Origin: an uncultured Clostridia bacterium | GTDB taxonomy: Bacteria; Bacillota; Clostridia; Christensenellales; UBA3700 | DNA: 14,647 bases | Reading direction: 5' to 3' | Assembly (NCBI GenBank): GCA_946623205.1 | Contig: CAMOQV010000023.1 | Location: 1 to 14,647, forward strand | In this document: positions 1 through 6,420 of the stretch, in pieces | Layout: each line of letters begins with the position of its first letter | Position numbering within the stretch: position 1 is the stretch's first letter | Program-made: the position numbers and the translations under genes | The notes under the pieces: generated by a model | Seen by the model: only the letters and a program-made list of their open reading frames with translations | Told to the model about the DNA's origin: nothing | Databases searched by the model: none

Positions 1-2
1 TG

Positions 3-92
3 TGGCGGAGAGTAAGAGATTTGAACTCTTGGTACGATTTCTCGTACACAGCATTTCGAGTGCTGCACCATCGACCTCTCGGACAACTCTCC
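3..92 (-). tRNA. tRNA-Ser (anticodon CGA)
   Basis: The minus strand folds into a complete class II tRNA. The acceptor stem is GGAGAGT/ACTCTCC with discriminator G and an encoded CCA (plus positions 3-5). The anticodon stem CAGCA/TGCTG carries loop CTCGAAA, giving anticodon CGA (plus 56-58), which reads UCG serine codons. The long variable arm GTACGA-GAAA-TCGTAC is typical of serine tRNAs. The T arm is AAGAG-TTCAAAT-CTCTT. All arms pair without mismatches that would suggest a pseudogene. It lies downstream of the surface-protein gene on the same strand but has its own promoter. Confidence 0.97.
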
Positions 93-103
93 GCGCGCTA
101 TAA

Positions 104-132
104 AGTATATAATATTTTCATAGTATTATCAA
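104..132 (-). promoter_or_regulatory. Promoter of tRNA-Ser
   Basis: On the minus strand, -35 TTGATA (127-132) and -10 TATACT (104-109) are separated by exactly 17 bases. The predicted start is about 5 bases before the mature tRNA. The -35 box directly abuts the stop codon of the upstream surface-protein gene (133-135), so there is no room for a terminator between them and read-through into the tRNA is possible. Confidence 0.7.
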
Positions 133-2445
133 TTAAGAGTTTGACTGAATTTTAGATAGTGCCTTAACTAAGTTGACTATATTTATAAGCGCAATTGCTA
201 TAATTAACCCTGATAAAGTAAATATGATTATTTTCCCAATTGTGTTGCCCCATAAATCGTTAAAAGAAACTGGACTACCATTTAATATTTTATTTAGCAA
301 TCCTAATGTGCTGTTTCCTAGATTATCAAGTTTAAAGTACTTAAGTATTTTATCTAAATTGGATTTTTGCGTTCCGCTACTTATTTCTGTTACGTGCTCT
401 AACATAAAATCATCCAAAGAATAAGGCGATGCTTTTGTAATAAGTCCTCTTGTTGTTGCTATATACTCATCATAATTAATATTAGAATTTACAGCATTTA
501 CTTTTCCATAGAATGTCATATAAGCATATAGCTTTATATTATGTTCGCTATTTGCGATAGCGCTATATGTGATAGATTCTTCTACAAGAGATATCTCTGT
601 TTCATCAAGCCAAGTAATGTCACTAGAGTCTGTTAAAGACCATCCTTTCATTATGTATATTGCATATTCTTTTCCTATAGTGAAAGCTCCAACTCTTATT
701 GCGTTGTAGTTTGGCCCTATAAACCCAACAACAAAGTCAGGGAAGATAATTGATTCATTATCTGCGCCTCTACTTTCGAATACATATTCGCCATTAACGT
801 AGAATTCTGCTTTATAATGCTTATAAATTTTTATATATCCAATTTTTAATTCGCCTTTAGTGAGAAGATAACCTTCACTAATGTATATGGCCATTTCGTC
901 TCCACTTTCGGAATATACTTTAAAAGAATCTGAACCAGTCAAATCGAAATAATATGGGAGTTGTTTTGTAGTGTCTGAATAATCCCCAAGTACATATTCA
1001 TTTCCGGAGCTAATGTAGTAATATGTATTTCCAAGATTTGTGCATTCTTCTTCACTTAATGCATCATAAAACAATACTGGAGCAAAGTAGGTTTCGGACC
1101 ATTTTGCATACAATGTGATGTCTGATGGACTAAAAGAAGAATTGTAAATAGTTGATGTATAATCTTGATCTAAATACCATCCATCGAAACTATGACTATC
1201 TTTCGTTGGTTCAACGGTGTTGCCTTTTAAATCAGCGCGTTTAGTGTAATAGTTATACAATTGTTTCCCATCCGGGATAGATGCGCCGTCTCCTAGGACA
1301 TATTGGATTGAATATATCTTTGGCGTATTGTATTTAATGACAAAAGGAACTCCATTTGATTTAGATGAAGCATATACGCCTTCGTTTAAATAATAAGAGA
1401 TAGAATCTCCTGATGCGTTGTATATCGTAAATGTATAATCTGTATGCAAATCAAATAAGTCTTTAAAATTGTTTGAGTATATATAGTCATAGTCATCTTC
1501 ATAATATTCAATTGTGCTTACAATTTCTTGATTGATATTGAAAAAGTCTGTGCTAATAAATAGGGCATCAATAGAATGTATGTCACTCCATTTTGCATAT
1601 AGTGTTATGTTAGACGGCGTGAATGATGAAGAATAATAAGTCGTTGTGAATGCGGAATCTAAATACCAGCCCATAAACGCCGCGCCATCTTTAATCGGTG
1701 TTAATTCGTGTGATGAAATATTTGCGCGTGTATAGTAATAATTGTATGGAGATTCTCCTGCCTTAAAAGATCCTCCATCTAATGCGTATGTAATAGAATA
1801 GAACGAATCACTTGCAATCCTAATATAAGAAGGTGTTCCTTGTGAAGATAAAGAATAATATTCTCCTTCATCTAATTTAAGCGTTAGCGCGCTGTTTGCT
1901 GTTGAATAAACGGTGTAACTAGAATGCCCAGATACCATTGAGGCAACGCTTGTTATGTTTTCGTAATAATAAGCAGAATAAGAATAATAACAATTTATAT
2001 ATCCTTTTGTGTCATCAATAGAACTGTAGAAATCTGTATATAAATACTTAACTGGAATAGATATATATGGCGTGAATTTTGCATAAAGTGTTAAATCTCC
2101 ACTCATCGTAGATGGCTTTATCTTTTCTATGTAATTATTAAAAGAAGAATCTTTGTACCACCCAAGAAATTTATAGCCAGATTTTGTTGCTGGTTGAAGT
2201 GTAATATTGCTAGAAGATGAAGAAACGCTAGTTGGATTAGAAGGAGAATTTGTACCACCATCTAAAACATAATTAATAGTATAAACATTTGCTAATGGCT
2301 TTTGTAAAGCTATGGTTTCTTCAATTCTAAATGATTCTCCGTATACTTGTATGTCTGTTGATAAATAAGCGAAAAGAAATAGGACTAAAAGTCCTAATAA
2401 TGTAATTAATATTAGCGCGTTTTTATTATATATTATATTTTTCAT
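133..2445 (-). CDS. Membrane-anchored surface protein with InlB-type B-repeats
   Basis: The product has 770 residues. Residues about 9-28 form a hydrophobic signal or anchor segment (ILITLLGLLVLFLFAYL). Residues about 737-760 form a second hydrophobic span followed by a short basic tail, so the protein is probably exported and held in the membrane by its C-terminus; no LPXTG motif is present. The extracellular part contains three B-repeat (Listeria/Bacteroides repeat, Flg_new) domains at about 55-126, 216-288 and 377-451. Each has the signature GGW/GW-Y...TLYAKW/F (for example FMGWYLD...ITLYAKW). Each is followed by a related about 90-residue module, and a degenerate fourth repeat may lie at about 546-645. 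The composition is rich in Tyr, Ser and Asn. The only in-frame ATG is at 2445. It has no Shine-Dalgarno sequence and sits four bases after the U-tract of a terminator-like hairpin. Family knowledge suggests adhesion or host/surface interaction, but the ligand cannot be read from sequence. An XRE regulator is divergently transcribed. Confidence 0.85.
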   Translation of the reverse strand: MKNIIYNKNALILITLLGLLVLFLFAYLSTDIQVYGESFRIEETIALQKPLANVYTINYVLDGGTNSPSNPTSVSSSSSNITLQPATKSGYKFLGWYKDSSFNNYIEKIKPSTMSGDLTLYAKFTPYISIPVKYLYTDFYSSIDDTKGYINCYYSYSAYYYENITSVASMVSGHSSYTVYSTANSALTLKLDEGEYYSLSSQGTPSYIRIASDSFYSITYALDGGSFKAGESPYNYYYTRANISSHELTPIKDGAAFMGWYLDSAFTTTYYSSSFTPSNITLYAKWSDIHSIDALFISTDFFNINQEIVSTIEYYEDDYDYIYSNNFKDLFDLHTDYTFTIYNASGDSISYYLNEGVYASSKSNGVPFVIKYNTPKIYSIQYVLGDGASIPDGKQLYNYYTKRADLKGNTVEPTKDSHSFDGWYLDQDYTSTIYNSSFSPSDITLYAKWSETYFAPVLFYDALSEEECTNLGNTYYYISSGNEYVLGDYSDTTKQLPYYFDLTGSDSFKVYSESGDEMAIYISEGYLLTKGELKIGYIKIYKHYKAEFYVNGEYVFESRGADNESIIFPDFVVGFIGPNYNAIRVGAFTIGKEYAIYIMKGWSLTDSSDITWLDETEISLVEESITYSAIANSEHNIKLYAYMTFYGKVNAVNSNINYDEYIATTRGLITKASPYSLDDFMLEHVTEISSGTQKSNLDKILKYFKLDNLGNSTLGLLNKILNGSPVSFNDLWGNTIGKIIIFTLSGLIIAIALINIVNLVKALSKIQSNS
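811..2283 (-). repeat. Three tandem composite protein repeats inside the surface gene
   Basis: At the protein level, residues 55-215, 216-376 and 377-545 (DNA 1801-2283, 1318-1800, 811-1317) are three diverged copies of one unit. Each unit begins with a B-repeat (Y-I-Y-LDGG ... GWY ... LYAKW/F). Each continues with a module starting L/ALF-STDF-like and ending with a Y-T/K-V/I-Y-S/N ... L-EG-Y ... G-P/Y-I+I pattern (LDEGEYYSLSSQGTPSYIRI; LNEGVYASSKSNGVPFVIKY; ISEGYLLTKGELKIGYIKIY). The first two units are both 161 residues long. Confidence 0.7.
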
Positions 2446-2449
2446 ATAT

Positions 2450-2504
2450 AAAAAAACTTGCCATAGCCATGATTACTTGAGGTTCTCATTATTGCTATGG
2501 CAAG
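2450..2504 (-). terminator. Intrinsic terminator / possible attenuator in the surface-gene leader
   Basis: Minus-strand arm CTTGCCATAGC (2494-2504) pairs perfectly over 11 bp with GCTATGGCAAG (2457-2467), followed immediately by seven T (2450-2456). The 26-base loop contains a small inner hairpin TGAG-AAC-CTCA. The U-tract ends four bases before the ATG of the surface protein, so this terminator would stop transcription before the gene. An upstream CTATGGC (2504-2510) can instead pair with the 5' arm (the palindrome CTATGGCTTGCCATAG at 2495-2510), an arrangement like a competing anti-terminator. Confidence 0.7.
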
Positions 2505-2515
2505 CCATAGGGAGA
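2499..2515 (+). repeat. 17-base direct repeat, copy 1 (in the surface-gene leader)
   Basis: GGCAAGCCATAGGGAGA matches 16 of 17 bases of the copy at 2640-2656, which covers the XRE ribosome site. Because the leader is transcribed from the minus strand, its RNA is the complement of the second copy. Confidence 0.8.
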
Positions 2516-2539
2516 CGATTTTGTCTATGTAAATACTCG

Positions 2540-2552
2540 ACTTCGGGTAATT
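2540..2552 (+). promoter_or_regulatory. ACTTCGGGTA motif, distal copy (putative operator)
   Basis: ACTTCGGGTAATT matches the copy at 2572-2584 in 12 of 13 bases. It lies just downstream of the predicted surface-gene transcription start. The two copies are 32 bases apart, about three helical turns, so they face the same side of the DNA. The likely binder is the adjacent XRE protein, by position only. Confidence 0.45.
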
Positions 2553-2560
2553 ACAACTAC

Positions 2561-2589
2561 ATTTTAATCCTACTTCGGGTATTTGTCAA
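2561..2589 (-). promoter_or_regulatory. Promoter reading toward the surface-protein gene
   Basis: Minus-strand -35 TTGACA (2584-2589) is a perfect consensus box. It is followed after exactly 17 bases by -10 TAAAAT (2561-2566). The predicted start is near 2554, leaving an about 109-base leader before the surface-protein ATG. One ACTTCGGGTA motif lies in the spacer between the two boxes, where a bound repressor would block polymerase. Confidence 0.7.
2572..2584 (+). promoter_or_regulatory. ACTTCGGGTA motif, promoter-spacer copy (putative operator)
   Basis: ACTTCGGGTATTT sits in the -35/-10 spacer of the minus-strand promoter. With its flanking T it forms an imperfect dyad TAC-N5-GTA. It is the second of two copies in this intergenic region. 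Confidence 0.45.
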
Positions 2590-2611
2590 TATTATTTCTT
2601 TAAAATATGTC
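2583..2611 (+). promoter_or_regulatory. Weak candidate promoter for the XRE gene
   Basis: TTGTCA (2583-2588) and TATGTC (2606-2611) are 17 bases apart on the plus strand. The -10 is poor, but the -35 overlaps that of the divergent minus-strand promoter, so the two could be controlled together. The predicted start near 2618 would exclude the upstream ATG at 2617 and fit translation from 2659. Confidence 0.3.
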
Positions 2612-2639
2612 AATTTATGATAAACTTTTCTCGAAATAA

Positions 2640-2656
2640 GGCAAGGCATAGGGAGA
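2640..2656 (+). repeat. 17-base direct repeat, copy 2 (over the XRE ribosome site)
   Basis: GGCAAGGCATAGGGAGA differs from copy 1 (2499-2515) only at its seventh base. It contains the likely Shine-Dalgarno AGGGAG of the XRE gene just before its ATG at 2659. Confidence 0.8.
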
Positions 2657-2658
2657 GT

Positions 2659-2961
2659 ATGTTTGGCGAAACATTAAAAAAGCTAAGAATCGCAAGAGGT
2701 CTTAGCCAAGAAGAACTAGGGGAACTAACTCAATTAGGACAAAGTAACATATCGGCGTGGGAACGCGGCGGAAGAATGCCTTTGCCAGAAGGTTTGATTA
2801 AATTATCTTTGTTTTTTGATTGCTCGATTGATTTTTTAGTTGGCTGTGGTGAACATGTCAAAGATGAAGATTTGGTTTTGTTTGAACAATCATATTTAGC
2901 TTTATCTGAAGAAAACAAAGAAAAAGTTAAAAGTTATATTGATTCTTTAAGTAAAAATTAA
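2659..2961 (+). CDS. XRE/Cro-family transcriptional regulator
   Basis: The product has 100 residues from the ATG at 2659. Residues about 3-62 form a classic HTH_3 fold (LKKLRIARGLSQEELGELTQ, then QSNISAWERGGRMP and the LxxLFFDCSIDFLVG ending), followed by an about 35-residue acidic, helical tail that probably mediates dimerisation. I prefer 2659 over the in-frame ATG at 2617: family members usually begin two or three residues before LKKLR, AGGGAGA directly precedes 2659, and the extra 14 residues are basic and not family-like. The AGGGAGA-to-ATG spacing is short. The gene is divergent from the surface protein across a shared regulatory region with repeated motifs, so it is probably the local repressor of that gene and perhaps of itself (inference). 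Confidence 0.9.
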   Translation: MFGETLKKLRIARGLSQEELGELTQLGQSNISAWERGGRMPLPEGLIKLSLFFDCSIDFLVGCGEHVKDEDLVLFEQSYLALSEENKEKVKSYIDSLSKN

Positions 2962-2968
2962 GTAAAAT
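2939..2968 (+). promoter_or_regulatory. Candidate promoter for the acyltransferase gene
   Basis: TTGATT (2939-2944) is separated by 18 bases from TAAAAT (2963-2968), overlapping the end of the XRE gene. A TATAAT at 2972-2977 is an alternative -10 but has no good -35. Read-through from XRE is equally possible because the gap is only 44 bases and shows no terminator. Confidence 0.35.
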
Positions 2969-3005
2969 ACATATAATAATCTTAATACTTATTAGGAGCG
3001 GCCAA

Positions 3006-4298
3006 ATGAGAAACAAAAGATTAAAAGCACAATTGTGGGATAAGACACAATTTTTTTTGTCAAATTTTTATGATCGTATGATGCATTATGCAATCTTTTA
3101 TGAAGGATCATTAGATATAGATATTATTAGAAAATCAGTTAAAGCAGTTGTAGATAAAGTTCCAACTTTACATTCACAATATGTTGCAAGCCCAATTAAG
3201 CCTTATTGGAAAGTAAGAGAAGATTATACTCTTGAAGAGATGGCAGAAATTGAAGAGGTTGAAGATTTAGAAAAGTCGACATATGACTTTTTGATGGGCG
3301 AAGTTAGCCATAAAGATAAGTTGCAATTTAAGTGTAAAGTGTTTACTTGTAAAGACAAATGTTCTTTTGCAACAATTGTAAATCACCAATGTTTTGATGG
3401 AAGCGATTACAAATATGTTATGTTTAAAATAGTTGAATATTATAATGCATTTGTAAAAGGCGGTAATGGAGATAATGTTGTCTTCAAACAAGGCACTAGA
3501 GATTTTTCTCAAATCTATGAAAACATGGAGCCAAATGCCGCTAAAAAGGCAAAAGGCTTATACAACAATATATCTAGAACAGGAATCAAAACTAGATTTA
3601 GATTTACAGATGATAAAGACTGCACAAAGCGTTTAATTATGAAGATGATTCCAAAAGAATTGTTCGATAAAGTTAAAGCAAAGGGTAAAGCTGTTGGTGC
3701 TTCAATTAACGATGTTATGCTTACAGCATACTTTAGAGCATTAGTTAAGGAAATTGGTTGCAAAAAAGATGAGCCAATTAACATAACTTCAATGATGGAT
3801 TTGAGACGTCATATGCTTAATGGAGATACAGTTGGTGTTACAAATATGACTGCATTTATGCCTTGCAAATTAAGTGAAGGTATAGGTGGCTCATTTGAAG
3901 ATACTCTATCTAGAGTTAAAGAACAAACGTTAAAGCAAAAGAATGATGATGTAGCAGGTTTATATAGTCTTCCTCTTTTAGCTTTAGCGTATAAAGTATT
4001 CCAAATTGATTGTATAGCAACATTTGCTATTAAAATTGGATATGAAAATCCATTTATTCAAATGAGTAATTTGGGTATTATGAAGCCAGAACAAGTTAAT
4101 TTTGAAGGCTGTTCAATGTATGATTGCGTAATGACTGGTGCAGTTAAATATAAGCCATATTTCCAATTTACTTGCTTAACAAGAGAAGGCAACATGAAAT
4201 TCTGTGTAGCTGAAAAGTGTTCAGATAGAGATGAGAAATTAATAAGAGGCTTCTTTGATGATATGGAAGCTGAACTTGAAGGATATATAAAGATATAA
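3006..4298 (+). CDS. Condensation-superfamily acyltransferase (alcohol acetyltransferase-like)
   Basis: This 430-residue protein has the organisation of CoA-dependent acyltransferases of the condensation/alcohol acetyltransferase superfamily. The N-terminal half carries the catalytic-type motif NHQCFDG at residues 126-132, corresponding to HHxxxDG: the catalytic second His (127) and the Asp-Gly are present, and the first His is Asn. The C-terminal half has the ASINDVMLTAYFRAL helix (about 232-246) and a MDLRRH segment (about 264-269) typical of the family. No signal peptide or membrane span is seen, so it is probably cytosolic. AGGAG lies 9 bases before the ATG. The next gene starts one base after its stop. 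The acyl donor and acceptor are unknown; acetyl-CoA-dependent O-acetylation is the usual family role. No carrier-protein or NRPS domain is nearby. Confidence 0.75.
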   Translation: MRNKRLKAQLWDKTQFFLSNFYDRMMHYAIFYEGSLDIDIIRKSVKAVVDKVPTLHSQYVASPIKPYWKVREDYTLEEMAEIEEVEDLEKSTYDFLMGEVSHKDKLQFKCKVFTCKDKCSFATIVNHQCFDGSDYKYVMFKIVEYYNAFVKGGNGDNVVFKQGTRDFSQIYENMEPNAAKKAKGLYNNISRTGIKTRFRFTDDKDCTKRLIMKMIPKELFDKVKAKGKAVGASINDVMLTAYFRALVKEIGCKKDEPINITSMMDLRRHMLNGDTVGVTNMTAFMPCKLSEGIGGSFEDTLSRVKEQTLKQKNDDVAGLYSLPLLALAYKVFQIDCIATFAIKIGYENPFIQMSNLGIMKPEQVNFEGCSMYDCVMTGAVKYKPYFQFTCLTREGNMKFCVAEKCSDRDEKLIRGFFDDMEAELEGYIKI

Positions 4299-4299
4299 A

Positions 4300-4770
4300 A
4301 TGAAGGTTTTGTTTGTATGTTCATCAAACATTTGCAGAAGTCCTTTTTGCGAATATTTAATGAAAAGAATGGTTGAAGAAGATGAAAAGCTTTCTCTATC
4401 TATAGAGAAAATATCTTCTGCTGCCGTATTAAATCAATCATTTAAAATACATCCAAAAGCTATTTTGGCATTGAAAAGAGAAGGCTTTAGCGAAGAAGAA
4501 ATTTTAAAGCATAAGCCTCGCTTCAAGTGGTTAGCTTGGAAAGATTTTAAAGAAGCTGATTTAATTATTGGAATGAACAACGCAAACAAGGTTTTTACAC
4601 CACTAATTTTCCAGAAGAAATTCAAAACTTTATCGGAAGTAGCGGTAGGAGAAGATGTATTTATTCCAGATCCATGGCTTATGAAGGACATTAATGACTA
4701 CTATAAAGTTATGGACATTATAAAAGATTATTTGATTAAATTCGTAGCTAAATTAAAGGGGCAAAATTAG
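4300..4770 (+). CDS. Low-molecular-weight protein tyrosine phosphatase-like protein
   Basis: This 156-residue protein begins with the LMW-PTP active-site P-loop, MKVLFVCSSNICRS. The nucleophile is Cys7 and the phosphate-binding Arg is Arg13 (CX5R). The usual Gly of C-x-G-N is Ser here. The central HKPRF...FKEADLIIGM matches the family's HxAR...EADLILVM, and the C-terminal IPDPW supplies the general acid Asp124. The whole length fits the family. It starts one base after the acyltransferase stop with no good ribosome site of its own, so translation is probably coupled. Homologues dephosphorylate tyrosine or arginine residues, often in exopolysaccharide or stress control; which applies here cannot be told. 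No terminator is evident in the 114 bases after it. Confidence 0.85.
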   Translation: MKVLFVCSSNICRSPFCEYLMKRMVEEDEKLSLSIEKISSAAVLNQSFKIHPKAILALKREGFSEEEILKHKPRFKWLAWKDFKEADLIIGMNNANKVFTPLIFQKKFKTLSEVAVGEDVFIPDPWLMKDINDYYKVMDIIKDYLIKFVAKLKGQN

Positions 4771-4815
4771 CGAGCAAATCACAAATTATTAATAAATAAT
4801 ATAAAAAAGCGCCTA

Positions 4816-4844
4816 TGGACATAAATTGCTTTGTATGTTAAAAT
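4816..4844 (+). promoter_or_regulatory. Promoter of the Ppx/GppA gene
   Basis: TGGACA (4816-4821) and TAAAAT (4839-4844) are separated by 17 bases, with a TGT extension before the -10 (4836-4838). The predicted start is near 4851, giving an about 34-base leader with GAGGTG as the ribosome site. Confidence 0.65.
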
Positions 4845-4884
4845 AATTAAAGTAATACAAAATTCCGAGGTGTAAGGTTAAAAT

Positions 4885-6399
4885 ATGGAAAAAATAGCAA
4901 TTATTGATGTTGGCTCAAATTCAGCTCGTTTGGTTATCGTAGACATTCTAGAAAATGGATTTTTCCAAGTTGAGGATCAATTAAAAGAAACGTTGAGATT
5001 AGCTCAGGATATGGAAGAGGATGGCTTTATCCAACCTGCAAGAATTGCCCAAACAGTAAAGACTCTTAAGATGTTCTCTAGACTTTGCGATGCTAATAAG
5101 ATCGAAAGAGTTTATGCATACGCTACAGAAGCTATTAGAAAAGCAAAGAACCAAAGAGGTTTTTTGGATGAAATCGAGTCTTGCACAGGAATAAAACTTA
5201 AAGTTTTAGAATATGAAGAAGAAGCAAAACTTGTTTATCAAGGTGTTATCAATTCTCTAGATATTCCAAGAGGATTAATCGTAGATATCGGTGGTGGTAG
5301 TACACAATTTATTTACTATAACAGAAAGAATTTGTTGCAATATACAACATTGCCACTTGGCGCAGTTGTAATTACAGACATGTTTAAGAATTCAGGAGCA
5401 ACACCACTTGAGAGATCTCAAGCTATGGAAAATTATGTTCTACAACAATTAGAACAACTTCCATGGTTAAAAGAAATTGCTCCAGACACAAAATTAATTG
5501 GTGTTGGTGGTTCATTCAGAAATATTGGTAAGATTTCAAGAATGTTGAAAAAATATCCATTATCAATGGCGCATAACTACCAAATTCCATCTCAAGAATT
5601 TGAAAGCATTTATAACAACATAAGAACACTTGAATTATCTAGCACAATGAAGATTAAAGGTTTATCTTCAGTTAGAGCAGATATCTTCCCAGCAGCTTTG
5701 TCAGTTGTTAGCGCAATTATGAAAAAGTGTAGCTTTGACGAAATCGTTATTTCTGGTTGTGGATTAAGAGAAGGTGCTATGTTTAAGTATGCTGTTCCAT
5801 CAACAAATGAAAGACCAATTAATGATGTTGTTGGCCATAGCATTTATTCATTATTGAATTTCTTTAATGCAAATATTGAGCATGCTGAGCATGTTTATGA
5901 ACTATCAATGCAATTATATAAGCAATTGAAAGTTCTTCATAAATTACCAAGACAATATGTCAAGGTTTTAAGAGTTGCAGCTTTATTACACGATACAGGT
6001 ACAAGAATTAAGTATTATGAACATCAATTCCATTCTGCTTACATTATCTTAAACAGTAACCTTTATGGTATCTCTCATAAGGACTTAGTTATGAGTGCAT
6101 TCGTTGCTTCACTTCATAGAAAAGGCGAGTTAAATATGACTGAGCTTATGAAGTACAAAGATATGTTGTCTGCAGAAGATGTTGATGCAATAATGAAGAT
6201 TGGTGTAATCGTAAGAATAGCAGAAAGCTTAGATAGAAGTATGAGCGGATGTGTTTCTACAATACTTTGTGATGTACTTGGCGATAGCGTAATTATGAAG
6301 GTTGAAGGAGACGGTGATTACTCACTTGAAATAAAGGATGCTTTGACTTCTGTAAATGAGTTCAAGAGAGCATACAAGAAGAACCTACAAATCCTTTAA
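4885..6399 (+). CDS. ppx: Exopolyphosphatase / pppGpp phosphohydrolase (Ppx/GppA) with HD-like domain
   Basis: This 504-residue protein has the actin-like Ppx/GppA N-terminal domain: phosphate loop IDVGSNSARL (7-16), the ATEAIRKAKN segment (80-89), EYEEEAKLVYQG with the catalytic Glu (109-120), and the second phosphate loop LIVDIGGGSTQF (131-142), followed by the VGGSFRNIGK segment (207-216). The C-terminal third (about 313-504) resembles the HD-like domain of long Ppx proteins, with LLHDTG at 367-372. Such enzymes hydrolyse inorganic polyphosphate processively and/or convert pppGpp to ppGpp. No ppk or other polyphosphate gene lies in the window, and family assignment alone does not separate the two activities. 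It has its own promoter and a strong terminator, so it is monocistronic. Confidence 0.9.
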   Translation: MEKIAIIDVGSNSARLVIVDILENGFFQVEDQLKETLRLAQDMEEDGFIQPARIAQTVKTLKMFSRLCDANKIERVYAYATEAIRKAKNQRGFLDEIESCTGIKLKVLEYEEEAKLVYQGVINSLDIPRGLIVDIGGGSTQFIYYNRKNLLQYTTLPLGAVVITDMFKNSGATPLERSQAMENYVLQQLEQLPWLKEIAPDTKLIGVGGSFRNIGKISRMLKKYPLSMAHNYQIPSQEFESIYNNIRTLELSSTMKIKGLSSVRADIFPAALSVVSAIMKKCSFDEIVISGCGLREGAMFKYAVPSTNERPINDVVGHSIYSLLNFFNANIEHAEHVYELSMQLYKQLKVLHKLPRQYVKVLRVAALLHDTGTRIKYYEHQFHSAYIILNSNLYGISHKDLVMSAFVASLHRKGELNMTELMKYKDMLSAEDVDAIMKIGVIVRIAESLDRSMSGCVSTILCDVLGDSVIMKVEGDGDYSLEIKDALTSVNEFKRAYKKNLQIL

Positions 6400-6420
6400 T
6401 TTAATTATTATTAAGTATCT

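Larger units (their letters stand above)
2450..2554 (-). ncRNA. Candidate about 105-nt leader RNA / small RNA
   Basis: A near-consensus promoter (2561-2589) and an 11-bp terminator with seven U bracket about 105 bases of minus-strand DNA with no convincing ORF, which is the layout of a stand-alone small RNA or a terminated leader. It carries an exposed pyrimidine tract UCUCCCU (2509-2515 on the complementary strand), resembling anti-Shine-Dalgarno seeds of known small RNAs. It may be an attenuated 5' leader, a small RNA, or both. The start site is inferred from promoter spacing. Confidence 0.4.

Noticed and set aside
173..424. Plus-strand 83-codon ORF opposite the surface-protein C-terminus
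   Set aside because: No ribosome site and a composition that mirrors the membrane segment on the other strand; it is antisense shadow.
2473..2508. Eleven-codon ORF MACHSNNENLK in the surface-gene leader as an attenuation peptide
   Set aside because: No Shine-Dalgarno site and no run of regulatory codons; its ATG falls in the palindrome, so it is most likely chance.
2527..2532. ATG-TAA minimal start-stop after the first copy of the 17-base repeat, preceded by GGGAGA
   Set aside because: No plus-strand promoter was found that would transcribe it, and spacing from GGGAGA is too long.
3..2961. Genomic island inserted at tRNA-Ser carrying the surface gene and XRE regulator
   Set aside because: The genes lie at the 5' side of the tRNA, no duplicated tRNA 3' end is visible and no integrase is present.
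3006..4298. Nonribosomal peptide synthetase condensation domain
   Set aside because: The protein stands alone with no carrier or adenylation domain nearby; the alcohol acetyltransferase-like family explains the motif better.
4771..4815. AT-rich ATTATT-AATA-AATAAT hairpin as a terminator after the phosphatase gene
   Set aside because: The stem has no G-C pairs and no T-run follows, so it would not terminate efficiently.
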